From positions 176,767 through 240,766 of the forward strand of contig NZ_JQAJ01000002.1 of assembly GCF_000742475.1 (NCBI RefSeq): a DNA stretch of 64,000 bases, given 5' to 3'. The stretch comes from Candidatus Hepatobacter penaei (GTDB lineage: Bacteria > Pseudomonadota > Alphaproteobacteria > Holosporales > Hepatobacteraceae). Under the pieces are notes generated by a model. That model saw only the letters and a program-made list of their open reading frames with translations, did not search any database and was not told the DNA's origin. This document shows, in pieces, positions 1 to 8,619 of this stretch (positions are counted from its first letter, which is position 1; every line of letters starts with the position of its first letter). The position numbers were made by a program, and so were the translations under genes.

Positions 1-2
1 CC

Positions 3-488
3 AGCCATGCCAATTTTATGAACACCATGAATGTTTCCTGTTTTTCCTTTACGTCTATCGCGCGTCATGCCAAACCGTTGATGAAAGAAGGGGGCAGTTT
101 GCTCACCCTCACCTATCATGGCGCAAACAAGGTGATGCCGCATTATAACGTGATGGGTGTGGCCAAAGCTGCGCTTGAGGCGAGTGTGCGCTATCTTGCC
201 ACAGACTTAGGGCCTGACAATATTCGCGTCAACGGTCTGTCCGCCGGTCCTATCAAAACCCTGGCGGCTTCTGGTATTGGTGATTTTGGATATATCCTCA
301 CCTGGAACCAACTCAATGCCCCTCTGAAGCGTAATGTCACCTTGCAAGACATTGCAGGATCTGCGCTTTATCTGCTGAGCGATCTCTCCAGCGGCGTCAC
401 AGGGGAAATTCATCACGTCGATGCCGGCTATCACGTGGTGGGCATGAAACGCCCGGATGCCCCTGACATCCACGCCCTCACAGCCTAG
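3..488 (+). CDS. fabI: Enoyl-[acyl-carrier-protein] reductase FabI, 3' part
   Basis: This is the C-terminal ~160 residues of FabI, the NADH-dependent short-chain dehydrogenase that does the last reduction in each cycle of fatty acid elongation. The reading frame is open to the left edge, so the start lies outside the window. The catalytic tyrosine and lysine are in YNVMGVAK, followed by the family stretches VRYLATDLGP, RVNGLSAGPI and TLAASGI. The C-terminal VTGEIHHVDAGYHVVGM is also typical. The residue pattern is like alphaproteobacterial FabI. Nothing follows in the same direction for over 200 bp, so it probably ends its transcript. Confidence 0.95.
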   Translation, partial: SHANFMNTMNVSCFSFTSIARHAKPLMKEGGSLLTLTYHGANKVMPHYNVMGVAKAALEASVRYLATDLGPDNIRVNGLSAGPIKTLAASGIGDFGYILTWNQLNAPLKRNVTLQDIAGSALYLLSDLSSGVTGEIHHVDAGYHVVGMKRPDAPDIHALTA

Positions 489-723
489 ACCTGTCATCCT
501 CCCCTTGTTAAGCCCTGCCTGTTTTCTGGCCTGCCCCTTTTGTTCACACCAAAACGGGCAACTTCCCCTTATGTTCTTTGCTTCTACACGCCCGTGTCAA
601 AAAATCATTTTTAAGAGATAATCATCAAAATTTAACTTATAAAAGAATGATAAAAATATAACAATAAGTTGAATTTATAAGAAAATTTTATTAAAAAAAT
701 GCCTATTACTTTAGAGAGGTTTT

Positions 724-1911
724 ATGATGCTTTTTATCATTTTATCCATGTTTCTTTTTTCTTCTTCTTTGGGGGCCAAAGATCCTGAGATTGAATGGGT
801 TGATCGCCCCTTGGCAAACACACCACGTGGAGAACGTCTGCTGGCCACAAAGCTTCAAAAGGAGCTTAGGCACAATCAATCCACTTTTTCTGGGCCGCTT
901 GCACTTCCTTCTTTGACAGAGGCAGATGACCTGATGATCAAGGAAACACTGATAAGCACCCTTCGCGCCAAAGTCAGGCGTGGTGAATTTGCAGACAACA
1001 AGGGCCTTCTTCAAGTCTGGAAATGCATCCAGGTGTTTTTGGGCCAACGTGACGATAAGGTAGAAACCTTCAACAAACAGATGCAGGAAAAAGGATTTGC
1101 TCGCAGTTTAGCAATCGATCCTACTTGCACCCAAGAAAGATTTCAGAGGTTTGGCGAAGATGCCAACTTTTTTAGCGATGAAGATTTTCAAAAAACACGG
1201 GCGTTACAAGAAGAAACACTTGAGTAAGCCAATCATTTGAAAGAGGTCCTCGCAAAGGGATACAAAATCACTAACAAAGTTTATAAACATGCGGTCCCTT
1301 TTCTCACACCTATCGCCTTGCTTGTTATGAAAGATTTGCACCAAGGCTCCTTGAAGGACATGTACAATCTTTTTACTGAACACTACGGAACAAACGTGCC
1401 CCTGCTCGCGCACGCAAAGCTTATCAAAGCATTTCTTTCTCCAGGCGATAAAGTGCTTGCTGTGTGCAGCGGCAATGGGTTGTGAGAGGCTTTTTTACAA
1501 CAACAAGGTCTTGATATTGTGGCCACTGACCTTAATCCCGGTTATCGTGGTTTTGGCCCATGCTACACAGACGTAGAGAAAAGAGGAGCACGTGACGCCA
1601 TGAACCACTATTCTGATCGCAACGTTCTTTTTATCAGCTATCCAGAAGATGCGTTAGCCAAATCTATCATAAATGCCTTTCAGGGAAACAAGCTTATTCT
1701 TGTTTCTTTTCGTCACGATAAAGACGTCGGAAGCCATTGGCAACGATGGAACAGAGGGGAGGCAGTATCTGTCCTTTCTGTCATCGCGACAGACGCAAAG
1801 TTTATGTGCTATAATCGATGCGGTGAGAACCCTGAGGAGGCTTCCATGGAGCTTTTAGCACAAGCTTTGGCACAAACAATGGCAAAAGAGGAGAGCTGTC
1901 AAATCTCTTGA
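724..1911 (+). pseudogene. Secreted methyltransferase-like gene broken by two in-frame stops
   Basis: Three open segments lie in one frame (724-1227, 1237-1485, 1519-1911) and are separated only by TAA at 1225-1227 and TGA at 1483-1485. Read through, they give one protein of about 395 residues. It has a signal peptide (hydrophobic run ending SSSLGA), an unknown N-terminal half, and a C-terminal Rossmann-like part. The TGA falls directly after VLAVCSGNGL in the SAM-binding motif I. The frame then resumes with EAFLQQQGLDIVATDLNP, where a Trp codon (TGG to TGA) is the likely ancestor. TAA could come from CAA by one transition. Further blocks (YTDVEKRGA, DRNVLFISYP) resemble a family of uncharacterised methyltransferase-like proteins. 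A good Shine-Dalgarno (AGAGAGG) precedes 724 and the upstream 130 bp are very AT-rich, so the first segment may still be translated as a 167-residue exported protein. Confidence 0.75.
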
Positions 1912-1918
1912 GGGGTGC

Positions 1919-2248
1919 TCAAAATATGCCCGGCAATTTGACCCCTGGCGGCAAAGATAGGCCGCCGGTGGCTTTTTGCATTTCTTCTTGCACAAGGGCG
2001 GTCATGTTTTTTTGGGCATGGGTGAAGGCAGCAGCGATCAGATCTTCAAGCACCTCTTTGTCATCAGGCTTGATCAAAGATGGGTCGATGGTGATGGATT
2101 GCATCACCCCCTTGCCTGATAACACCACCTTCACAAGGCCACCGCCCGATTCGCCCGTGGCTGTGAGGGTTTTCACCTTCTCCTCAGCCGCCATCATCTG
2201 AGATTGAAGGGCCTGTGCCTTGGCCATCATGTCTTGAAATTGGTTCAT
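1919..2248 (-). CDS. ybaB: YbaB/EbfC family nucleoid-associated protein
   Basis: A 109-residue protein of the YbaB/EbfC family: small dimeric DNA-binding proteins of the nucleoid, often encoded next to dnaX. It starts MNQFQDMMAKAQALQSQM, has the helical N-terminus rich in Gln, then GLVKVVLSGKGVMQSITIDP and KPDDKEVLEDLIAAAFTHA, which is the family core. It lies 9 bp downstream of dnaX and is presumably co-transcribed. In most relatives recR comes next; here the operon ends and a convergent pseudogene follows within 10 bp. Confidence 0.93.
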   Translation of the reverse strand: MNQFQDMMAKAQALQSQMMAAEEKVKTLTATGESGGGLVKVVLSGKGVMQSITIDPSLIKPDDKEVLEDLIAAAFTHAQKNMTALVQEEMQKATGGLSLPPGVKLPGIF

Positions 2249-2257
2249 GATTTCTCC

Positions 2258-3991
2258 TTATTTCGGTCTTGCTTCTTTGACAACAGCACGGACATCGGGT
2301 CCGAAAACATCCTTCGCCTTTTTCACCAAGGGTAAGGATTCGACTTCTTTTTGATCCTGTTGTTTTTGCTGCGCGCGCGCCGCCTCCAGGGTCAACACCT
2401 CACCCTTTTTATCTGTCACCTCCACGCGCCACGGGCGCCCTGTTTTTGAAGATAAAAACGTTTGCAGCGTGTGCGAAAAAGAAGTCGGCAAATCCACCGT
2501 GGCGATGGTGAGATGAGGATCGTCAAGAGACACCACCTCCACACCTTTGACAAAGTGGGTATGCAAAAGCCCCTCACGATGCTGGTGCAGCAAATCAAGA
2601 ATCTCTTGCCCTGTCTTAACCCTTTTTTCTAAAGAAACGGTGGAGGCACTGTTTGCTTTTTGAAGGACCTCATCCACATCTTTTAAAGGCGGGGTGGCCT
2701 GCAACGACAAACCTCCGCGCTCTGAAGAGGCGCGAGGCGAAACTTCGTGCTGCCTATGCCCCTGATCCGGATCACGCGATAAGGAATCCCCCCCCTTTGG
2801 AGGTGAGTTAACCTCTTCTCTTTCCTGCTGCAAAAGGGTAAACAACTTTTCAGGCGTCGGCAGCTGACTGGCATAGGCCAATCGAATCAGCAGCATTTCA
2901 AAATGTTGTTGTGGAAAAGCAGCATGAAGCAATTCTTGCCTTCCTTTGAGGAGCATTTGCCATAAACGCCCGAGCACGGAAAGCTCATAATGCTGCGCTA
3001 CCTTTGCTAAAAAAGCTTGATCTTGAAAGTGGCGATAAAGGGCATCATCTAAGGAAGTCATCTGGGCTGTTTTCACAAGAGACACCCGATATACAAGGGT
3101 GGCCATTTGATCCAAAAACATCACCGGATCACTGCCCCCTTCATAGGAGCGCCTGCATGTCTGAATGGCAGCTGCGGCGTCTTTTTCCAGCACAGCGGTC
3201 AGGGTGTCTTGGATGTTCTGTGTGCTTTGCATTCCCAAAAGGGTTTGCATCGCTGCCTCCGATATATGGGGCGACCCCTCATCTTGGTGCGCCAATAACA
3301 ACCCCTGCTCTAAAATGGAAAGCGCATCCCTTAAGGAACCGTCCGATACTTCCACAATCAGGTGAAGTGCCGCCTCTTCAACCTCGACCGACTCATTCTC
3401 GCACACCTCTTTGAGATAGGTGAACATGACGCGACGATCGATGCGCCGGAGATCAAAACGCAAACACCGCGACATCACCGTGAGGGGTATTTTCTCTACC
3501 TCTGTGGTGGCAAAGATAAATTTCACGTGGCTAGGTGGCGCTTCCAATGTCTTTAACAGGGCATTAAAGGCACTTTTGGAAAGCATGTGTACTTCGTCAA
3601 TAATAAAGATTTTATACGCGCCTTGAAGCGGCGTATACTGGCACGTATCTAAAATGCGGCGAATATCGTCTACGCCCGTGTGGCTGGCCGCATCCATTTC
3701 CATAATATCGGTGTGATTCCCGGCATCAAGCGCCTCACATGAGCTGCACTGACCACAAGGCTCAATAGAAGCCTCTTCATGAAGGGGATTCTGGCAATTC
3801 ATGGTCTTAGCCAACAACCGCGCAATGGTGGTTTTGCCAACGCCACGAATACCGGTTAACAGAAACCCGCTGGCCAACCGCTTTTTGAGGAAGGCTTTTT
3901 GAATCAGGGTGATGAAAATATCTTGCCCGACCAAATCTTGAAAACGCTTCGGACGCAGCCGGTGCGCCAAAACGCGATAGGATTCAGACAT
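2258..3991 (-). CDS. dnaX: DNA polymerase III subunits tau/gamma
   Basis: The clamp-loader ATPase (577 residues) that opens the beta clamp and tethers polymerase cores. Residues 1-340 are the AAA+ module: Walker A GIRGVGKTT (47-55), a zinc module with Cys66, 79, 82 and 85 (CGQCSSC), Walker B IIDEVH (130-135) and the SRC sensor/arginine-finger block. The C-terminal third is divergent and holds the tau-specific region, with a proline/serine-rich linker near residues 390-440 and a basic tail. An A6 run near residue 470 is out of phase for a canonical A-AAA-AAG frameshift site, so a separate gamma product is not predicted from this. It is followed by ybaB. Confidence 0.96.
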   Translation of the reverse strand: MSESYRVLAHRLRPKRFQDLVGQDIFITLIQKAFLKKRLASGFLLTGIRGVGKTTIARLLAKTMNCQNPLHEEASIEPCGQCSSCEALDAGNHTDIMEMDAASHTGVDDIRRILDTCQYTPLQGAYKIFIIDEVHMLSKSAFNALLKTLEAPPSHVKFIFATTEVEKIPLTVMSRCLRFDLRRIDRRVMFTYLKEVCENESVEVEEAALHLIVEVSDGSLRDALSILEQGLLLAHQDEGSPHISEAAMQTLLGMQSTQNIQDTLTAVLEKDAAAAIQTCRRSYEGGSDPVMFLDQMATLVYRVSLVKTAQMTSLDDALYRHFQDQAFLAKVAQHYELSVLGRLWQMLLKGRQELLHAAFPQQHFEMLLIRLAYASQLPTPEKLFTLLQQEREEVNSPPKGGDSLSRDPDQGHRQHEVSPRASSERGGLSLQATPPLKDVDEVLQKANSASTVSLEKRVKTGQEILDLLHQHREGLLHTHFVKGVEVVSLDDPHLTIATVDLPTSFSHTLQTFLSSKTGRPWRVEVTDKKGEVLTLEAARAQQKQQDQKEVESLPLVKKAKDVFGPDVRAVVKEARPK

Positions 3992-4206
3992 CTCAGGACC
4001 TCACCACAAACCTCACCCTATGGTAACGAAAAAAAAGCCCAAGATAAAGGCACCCTTTGGGGGGACAACCACCGGTGCGTTGTAGGGAAATGCCACGCAC
4101 CTTGGCACGGTCATGGCCACCGCATGATCGATCTGGCCTTTGGGGGGATAAATTTTGTGACTTTCGCGCAGAACATGGTAGGCTTGGCTCAATGTCTTGA
4201 GATTTT

Positions 4207-5154
4207 ATGGTTATGTCGACAGTCCATCCATTGATTATTCTTGGCTCAGGCCCCGCGGGATGCACAGCCGCCATTTATGCGGCCCGGGCTGGGTTATCTC
4301 CCCTTTTGATTCAAGGCCCCGAGCCAGGCGGCCAGCTCACCATCACCAAGGATGTAGAAAATTTTCCTGGCTTTTTGGCCATCGAAGGCCCTGACCTCAT
4401 GAAACACATGCGTGAGCATGCCCAGCATGCCGGCACGCACCTTGTGACTGACACCATCACCGACGTCCAATTTTCTGAGGGACAAGGCCCCCACACCCTT
4501 TTTGCACGAGACAAACTCTACCAAGCCAGTGCCGTCATTTTGGCCACCGGCGCCAGCGCGAAATGGCTAGGGCTTGAGAGTGAAAAGGACTTTCGTGGGT
4601 TTGGTGTGTCTGCCTGCGCCACGTGTGATGGACCCCTTTTTAAAAAGAAGGTGGTGGCCGTTGTTGGCGGCGGCAACACAGCTGTTGAAGAAGCCCTTTT
4701 CCTGACCAACCATGCGAAAAAGGTAATTCTGATTCACAGACGCGATACGTTGCGCGCAGAGCACGTCTTGCAAAAACGGCTTAAGGCGCATCCAAACATT
4801 GAGATCCTGTGGAACCACGTGGTGGAAGACATCAAAGGCCAAGAGAAACCCATGAAAACCATCACACACCTTGCGCTCAAAAACACAAAGTCGTGCCATG
4901 TGTCAGATTTACCGATTCAAGGCTTGTTCATCGCCATTGGCCATACACCTAATACGGGGTTCTTGAAAGGCCATATTGCCTTAGATCCCGAAGGCTATGT
5001 CGTGGGCACAAGCCCTGGCATGCACACAGAAATTCCTGGTGTTTTTACCGCCGGAGATGTGCGGGACAAGGTCTATCGCCAGGCCATCACCGCTGCAGGC
5101 CAAGGGTGCATGGCTGCTCTTGACGCTGAGCGTTATCTACGTAGCTGCGCATGA
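4207..5154 (+). CDS. trxB: Thioredoxin-disulfide reductase
   Basis: A 315-residue FAD/NADPH enzyme that reduces thioredoxin in the cytoplasm. It shows the FAD-binding ILGSGPAG (11-18), the redox-active CATC at 137-140, the NADPH-binding VGGGNTAVEEA (about 153-163) with HRRD (177-180), and the C-terminal FTAGDVRDK FAD block. Length is normal. Translation could begin at 4207 or at the in-frame ATG at 4213. It heads a plus-strand cluster with acpS, lepB and rnc, and is divergent from dnaX. Confidence 0.96.
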   Translation: MVMSTVHPLIILGSGPAGCTAAIYAARAGLSPLLIQGPEPGGQLTITKDVENFPGFLAIEGPDLMKHMREHAQHAGTHLVTDTITDVQFSEGQGPHTLFARDKLYQASAVILATGASAKWLGLESEKDFRGFGVSACATCDGPLFKKKVVAVVGGGNTAVEEALFLTNHAKKVILIHRRDTLRAEHVLQKRLKAHPNIEILWNHVVEDIKGQEKPMKTITHLALKNTKSCHVSDLPIQGLFIAIGHTPNTGFLKGHIALDPEGYVVGTSPGMHTEIPGVFTAGDVRDKVYRQAITAAGQGCMAALDAERYLRSCA

Positions 5155-5212
5155 AAACGCGCTGTGCCATCAGGGTGATGCCGATACACGCTTTCTTATC
5201 CAGAGGCAAGGC

Positions 5213-5632
5213 ATGATTCTAGGCATTGGGACAGACCTTGTGGATATCCGTCGCATTGAACGCGTGGTACGCAAATTTCCTGAGGCCTTTTGGCGGCGCA
5301 TTTCGTCTGAACAAGAAGTGGCCCAAGACACCGCGCACAACACGAAACAAAACGCTCCCCACATGCATACCCCCCCTCCTTTGCTACTGGCCAAACGGTT
5401 TGCCAGCAAAGAGGCTTGCTCTAAATCCTTAGGCGTGGGCATTGGCGCTTTTCTCTCCTTTCACGATATGACCCTTGAAAATGGCCTTAAGGGGCCGCCC
5501 AACATCCATGTGAGAGAACATGTGCTCACCACTCTGTGGCCACAGCATGAATCAAAAAAAATAAGGTTGGACTTAAGCCTTTCTGATGAGTACCCTTACG
5601 TGCAGGCTTTTGTTGTTATGTCAAAATTATGA
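5213..5632 (+). CDS. acpS: Holo-[acyl-carrier-protein] synthase
   Basis: A 139-residue phosphopantetheinyl transferase that activates acyl carrier protein from CoA. The start at 5213 is chosen because MILGIGTDLVDIRRIE is the family N-terminus, with metal-binding Asp8, and an AGGCAAG lies just upstream. The second catalytic block is AKRFASKEACSKSLG (Glu67). Between them is an extra His/Pro/Thr-rich insert of roughly 12-15 residues compared with E. coli AcpS. Its stop overlaps the lepB start (ATGA), so the two are translationally coupled. Confidence 0.92.
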   Translation: MILGIGTDLVDIRRIERVVRKFPEAFWRRISSEQEVAQDTAHNTKQNAPHMHTPPPLLLAKRFASKEACSKSLGVGIGAFLSFHDMTLENGLKGPPNIHVREHVLTTLWPQHESKKIRLDLSLSDEYPYVQAFVVMSKL

Positions 5633-6420
5633 ATTCTCCTTCTACACACACCCAAGAAAAAACACCCCAAACCACCCTGGAATCTGCGAAATCGTTTGCC
5701 AAAGCGGCGGCACTGGCTTTGGCTATTCGCTTTTTGCTTTTCAGCCCTTTTGTGATTCCCTCTGGCTCTATGATTCCCACATTACTGGTGGGCGATTATC
5801 TTTTTGTGTCTTGTTTTAGCTTTGGCTATTCTAAATTTACCATTCCCTTTGGCTACATGCTTCCTGGCATGAAGGGACGTCTTTTTAACTTCTCTTCCCC
5901 TCAACGCGGCGATATCGTGGTGTTTCGCTCTCCCTACAACATTAAAGTTGATTACGTCAAACGCGTGGTGGGCGTGCCGGGTGACACCATTCAAATGCGT
6001 GAGGGGCGCCTCTATCTCAATGGCAAAGCTTTAGCTATGAAAAAGCTCAAACCCTATCATAAGCGGGCAGATCAAGATGGAAAAACGGTGCGTGGCACGT
6101 TGTATGAGGTCACCTTACCTGGTGGTAAAACCTACACCATTTTAAAACAGCTACCCTTTGGCCAAAACACCTTTGATAACACCCCGGTTTACACAGTACC
6201 TACAGGTAAGACGCAAAGGTATTACTTTGTCATGGGTGACAATTGGGACGGTTCAACCGACAGCCGTGCTACCCATGCCATTGGTCTGATTCCTGAGGAC
6301 AATTTGATTGGCAAGCCAGCGCTTATCTTTTTCTCCACAGATGGCCGGGCCTCGTGGTGGGAATTTTGGAAGTGGATTCCCTCAGCGCGTTTTGGCCGTA
6401 TTGCCAACACCATTTCTTAA
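5629..6420 (+). CDS. lepB: Signal peptidase I
   Basis: The membrane serine/lysine protease (263 residues) that removes signal peptides on the outer face of the inner membrane. A membrane segment spans about residues 26-44. It is followed by the catalytic Ser47 in PSGSMIPTLLVGD, then GDIVVF, the catalytic Lys111 in DYVKRVVGVPGD, and the C-terminal box GDNWDGSTDSR. The many exported proteins in this window would be its substrates. It overlaps acpS by 4 bp and lies 5 bp upstream of rnc. Confidence 0.96.
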   Translation: MNSPSTHTQEKTPQTTLESAKSFAKAAALALAIRFLLFSPFVIPSGSMIPTLLVGDYLFVSCFSFGYSKFTIPFGYMLPGMKGRLFNFSSPQRGDIVVFRSPYNIKVDYVKRVVGVPGDTIQMREGRLYLNGKALAMKKLKPYHKRADQDGKTVRGTLYEVTLPGGKTYTILKQLPFGQNTFDNTPVYTVPTGKTQRYYFVMGDNWDGSTDSRATHAIGLIPEDNLIGKPALIFFSTDGRASWWEFWKWIPSARFGRIANTIS

Positions 6421-6425
6421 AAGCC

Positions 6426-7133
6426 ATGGTCCACAAACGCTCCCCAGACGTGCAGGCCTGTGAACAACACATGGGGTATGTTTTTGAAAATAAAAAACTT
6501 CTCCAAGACGCCCTGTTGCACAAGAGTGTAAGCCCACAGCCCCACGTTTCTGCCTTTGAGCGTCTGGAATTTTTAGGGGATCGTGTGCTCAACCTGGTGA
6601 TCAGCGAAAAGCTGTATCGTCTTTTTCCCCACAGCCCCGAGAGCCACCTGGCCGTTCACTTAAGCCAGTTGATCAATCGAGACACGCTCTATCAGGTGGC
6701 CACAAACCTCAATCTTGCTGCCTACCTTCGGTTTGACAAGACCAATCCTTTGCAAAGAAAAGTGTTGAGCGATGGTCTTGAAGCCCTGATTGGTGCCTTC
6801 TTTCTTGATGCTGGCCTAGCCCCATGCACCGCGTTTATTCACAAGCATTGGCAACCCTTTGTTTCGGCCACAACGGCGCGGCCTCAACAAGACAGCAAAT
6901 CTATGCTGCAAGACTGGACCCAAAAACATTATGGCATTCTGCCCACCTATGCGGTCACATCCAAAACGGGCCCCGCACACAGCCCATGCATTGAGGTTGA
7001 GCTAACCATTGCTGCTGAACATGAGGCGTGGCCTTCGATGCACGCTTCGGGCTCTTCTAAACGTGAGGCAGAAAAACAGGCCGCCAAGGACATGCTGGCC
7101 TATCTTGAAAAGCACGGGGTATACAAGCCATAG
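6426..7133 (+). CDS. rnc: Ribonuclease III
   Basis: A double-stranded RNA endonuclease (235 residues) for rRNA and mRNA processing. The start at 6426 directly follows the lepB stop. The RNase III signature is ERLEFLGDRVL (45-55), with an Asn where many relatives have Gly just after it. The second acidic pair is in SDGLEALIGAFFLDAG. A dsRNA-binding domain occupies about 158-230 and ends with the SSKREAEKQAAKDML helix. The lepB-rnc order is conserved in proteobacteria, but the usual next gene, era, is absent here. Confidence 0.95.
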   Translation: MVHKRSPDVQACEQHMGYVFENKKLLQDALLHKSVSPQPHVSAFERLEFLGDRVLNLVISEKLYRLFPHSPESHLAVHLSQLINRDTLYQVATNLNLAAYLRFDKTNPLQRKVLSDGLEALIGAFFLDAGLAPCTAFIHKHWQPFVSATTARPQQDSKSMLQDWTQKHYGILPTYAVTSKTGPAHSPCIEVELTIAAEHEAWPSMHASGSSKREAEKQAAKDMLAYLEKHGVYKP

Positions 7134-7263
7134 CAGCCAAAAACGCGCCCCATCATCTATGTCATCAAGCCCACCCTCACACAGGGTTTCCGCTAACATT
7201 GGCTTCGTCCTTACGCCGCTCCCCATTTTTGTTCAGGCAAAACGCGTTTTTTGCAGGCAGGTT

Positions 7264-7292
7264 TTGACTTTTGAACGCCGCTGCATTAGCCT
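7264..7292 (+). promoter_or_regulatory. Possible promoter for rplY
   Basis: TTGACT, a 17-bp spacer, then TAGCCT, about 35 bp upstream of the rplY start. The -35 is good and the -10 is weak. An AGGAGTC Shine-Dalgarno follows at about 7310. Confidence 0.35.
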
Positions 7293-7325
7293 TAGAAGAT
7301 GCATTTTATAGGAGTCTAGGTTTTT

Positions 7326-7943
7326 ATGTCCACCGCGCTCAAGGTTTGTGTCCGAGAACATGTGGGAAGCAAAGGGTCTGCCCGCGCATTGCGTCGTGAG
7401 GGGTTTGTGCCGGCCATCATTTACGGCGGTGAAGAAGCGCCGCAGGCTGTATCTGTATGCGCCAAGGCCTTGGACAAAAAAATGGATGAGCCCTCGTTTC
7501 GCAACCACGTCCACGTTCTCGACATTGATGGCAAGCATTCGCAAAAAGTGTTGGTGCGTGATATTGCCTTTCACCCTGTCAAAGACACACCGTCTCATGT
7601 AGATTTTTTTCGCCTTTCCCAAGGGGCCCACATTGTGTTGACTGTGCCCCTCGTTTTTGAAGATGAAGATCAATGCCCAGGCATCAAAAGGGGCGGCATC
7701 TTAAACATTGTGCATCAGGCGCTTGAAGTTTCTGTGCCCGCAGAGGATATTCCAGAAAAATTTGTGATCTCGCTGAAAGATCGGGCCTTGGGTGACGCCA
7801 TTCACCTTGAGGATATTGATATTCCCTCTTCTGTGAAGGTGTTGCGCCTACAACCCAAAACCACCCTGGCCAACATTGTGGCTCCTGCGGCGGAAAAGGA
7901 TGAATCGGAAACAGAAGAAAACGAAGGGACCACCAGCGAATAA
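7326..7943 (+). CDS. rplY: 50S ribosomal protein L25/general stress protein Ctc
   Basis: A 205-residue long-form L25 (Ctc/TL5) that binds 5S rRNA in the large subunit. The N-terminal L25 domain shows GSKGSARALRREGFVPAIIY and DFFRLSQGAHI. The second beta domain follows (GGILNIVHQALEVSVPAEDIP, given here as a motif region). The tail is acidic (KDESETEENEGTTSE). The usual neighbour pth is not next to it. Confidence 0.94.
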   Translation: MSTALKVCVREHVGSKGSARALRREGFVPAIIYGGEEAPQAVSVCAKALDKKMDEPSFRNHVHVLDIDGKHSQKVLVRDIAFHPVKDTPSHVDFFRLSQGAHIVLTVPLVFEDEDQCPGIKRGGILNIVHQALEVSVPAEDIPEKFVISLKDRALGDAIHLEDIDIPSSVKVLRLQPKTTLANIVAPAAEKDESETEENEGTTSE

Positions 7944-8619
7944 CCCGCTGCACTGCGTATCCCCTGCAGACCCCACTGCCCGGCAAAAACGTTTATTCTT
8001 TTCGGTGTGTTTTTTTACACATAGATTGAGAGGGGGGGGATGTAAGGCTCTTATCTAACCCCTTTTTTGCCTTTTGCTTCTTTGCCAGGCACGCTTGAAA
8101 AGAGGGCATGGCTGTCGTGACACACATCGCCTACGTGGAGGCTTATAAACACCCGTGTTTCAGCCCTTTGGCCTTTTGCGTCGTGCCATTCTTGCACACA
8201 TCACGCAGGCGGAGAGGTTGTAAAGCCTTTGTTTGCCCGCCTGCCCTTCGCAGGCCTCCTCTCAAAAAGCCCGCATCAAAAAGACCCCCCGTCTTATTTG
8301 CTGGGTTGGTCTAAGACCCCGCAGCCTTCTTATGTCTCTCCCACAACTCTTGATATCTCTCCCACAGCCCTTGATGGAAGCTCCTTCAGTCTTTATGAGG
8401 ACATCCTCGCTCTTCTGAGTTTGCCACTCCTCCTCTTCCATGAGATGGCATGACCCCCACCTCTCTTACACAAGATTGCCCATATTTTGTGCACAAAAAG
8501 CCCAATCATTCAAATGATTACACATCCTGACTCCTTATATCTTATGTGTAGATGTATAGTGTTGACATGTAGGATATTCCTGCGCACATTTATTATCACA
8601 ACGTAACGTATTGTATTTT
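7944..8619. other. Gene-poor 0.68-kb tract
   Basis: No open frame here has a ribosome site and a plausible protein. The tract contains G-rich runs near 8030, a pair of loosely similar segments around 8030-8050 and 8205-8230, a 21-bp tandem repeat at 8335-8376, and an AT-rich end upstream of the lipase gene. It may be the remains of a lost gene; nothing identifiable is left. Confidence 0.5.
8335..8376. repeat. 21-bp tandem repeat, two copies
   Basis: Two adjacent copies of a unit beginning TCTCTCCCACA and ending TTGAT(A/G), 18 of 21 positions the same. In one plus-strand frame it would encode a 7-residue repeat, but no convincing gene contains it. Confidence 0.7.

Noticed and set aside
724-1911. 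TGA or other stop recoding (for example TGA as Trp)
   Set aside because: Many intact genes here end in TGA (trxB, acpS, lysS-neighbour genes, rpoN), and the same pseudogene also has a TAA, so the code looks standard.
2590-2640. A6 run in dnaX as a programmed frameshift site for gamma
   Set aside because: The run is in the wrong phase for A-AAA-AAG and no stem-loop was evident after it.
4016-4206. SRP (4.5S) RNA, which often lies near dnaX
   Set aside because: The conserved GGTCAGGTCCG/GGAAGCAGCC core is absent on both strands here.
8108-8453. Short open frames in the gene-poor tract
   Set aside because: Proline/Leu/Cys composition without ribosome sites or sense; the frames run through repeats and look incidental.
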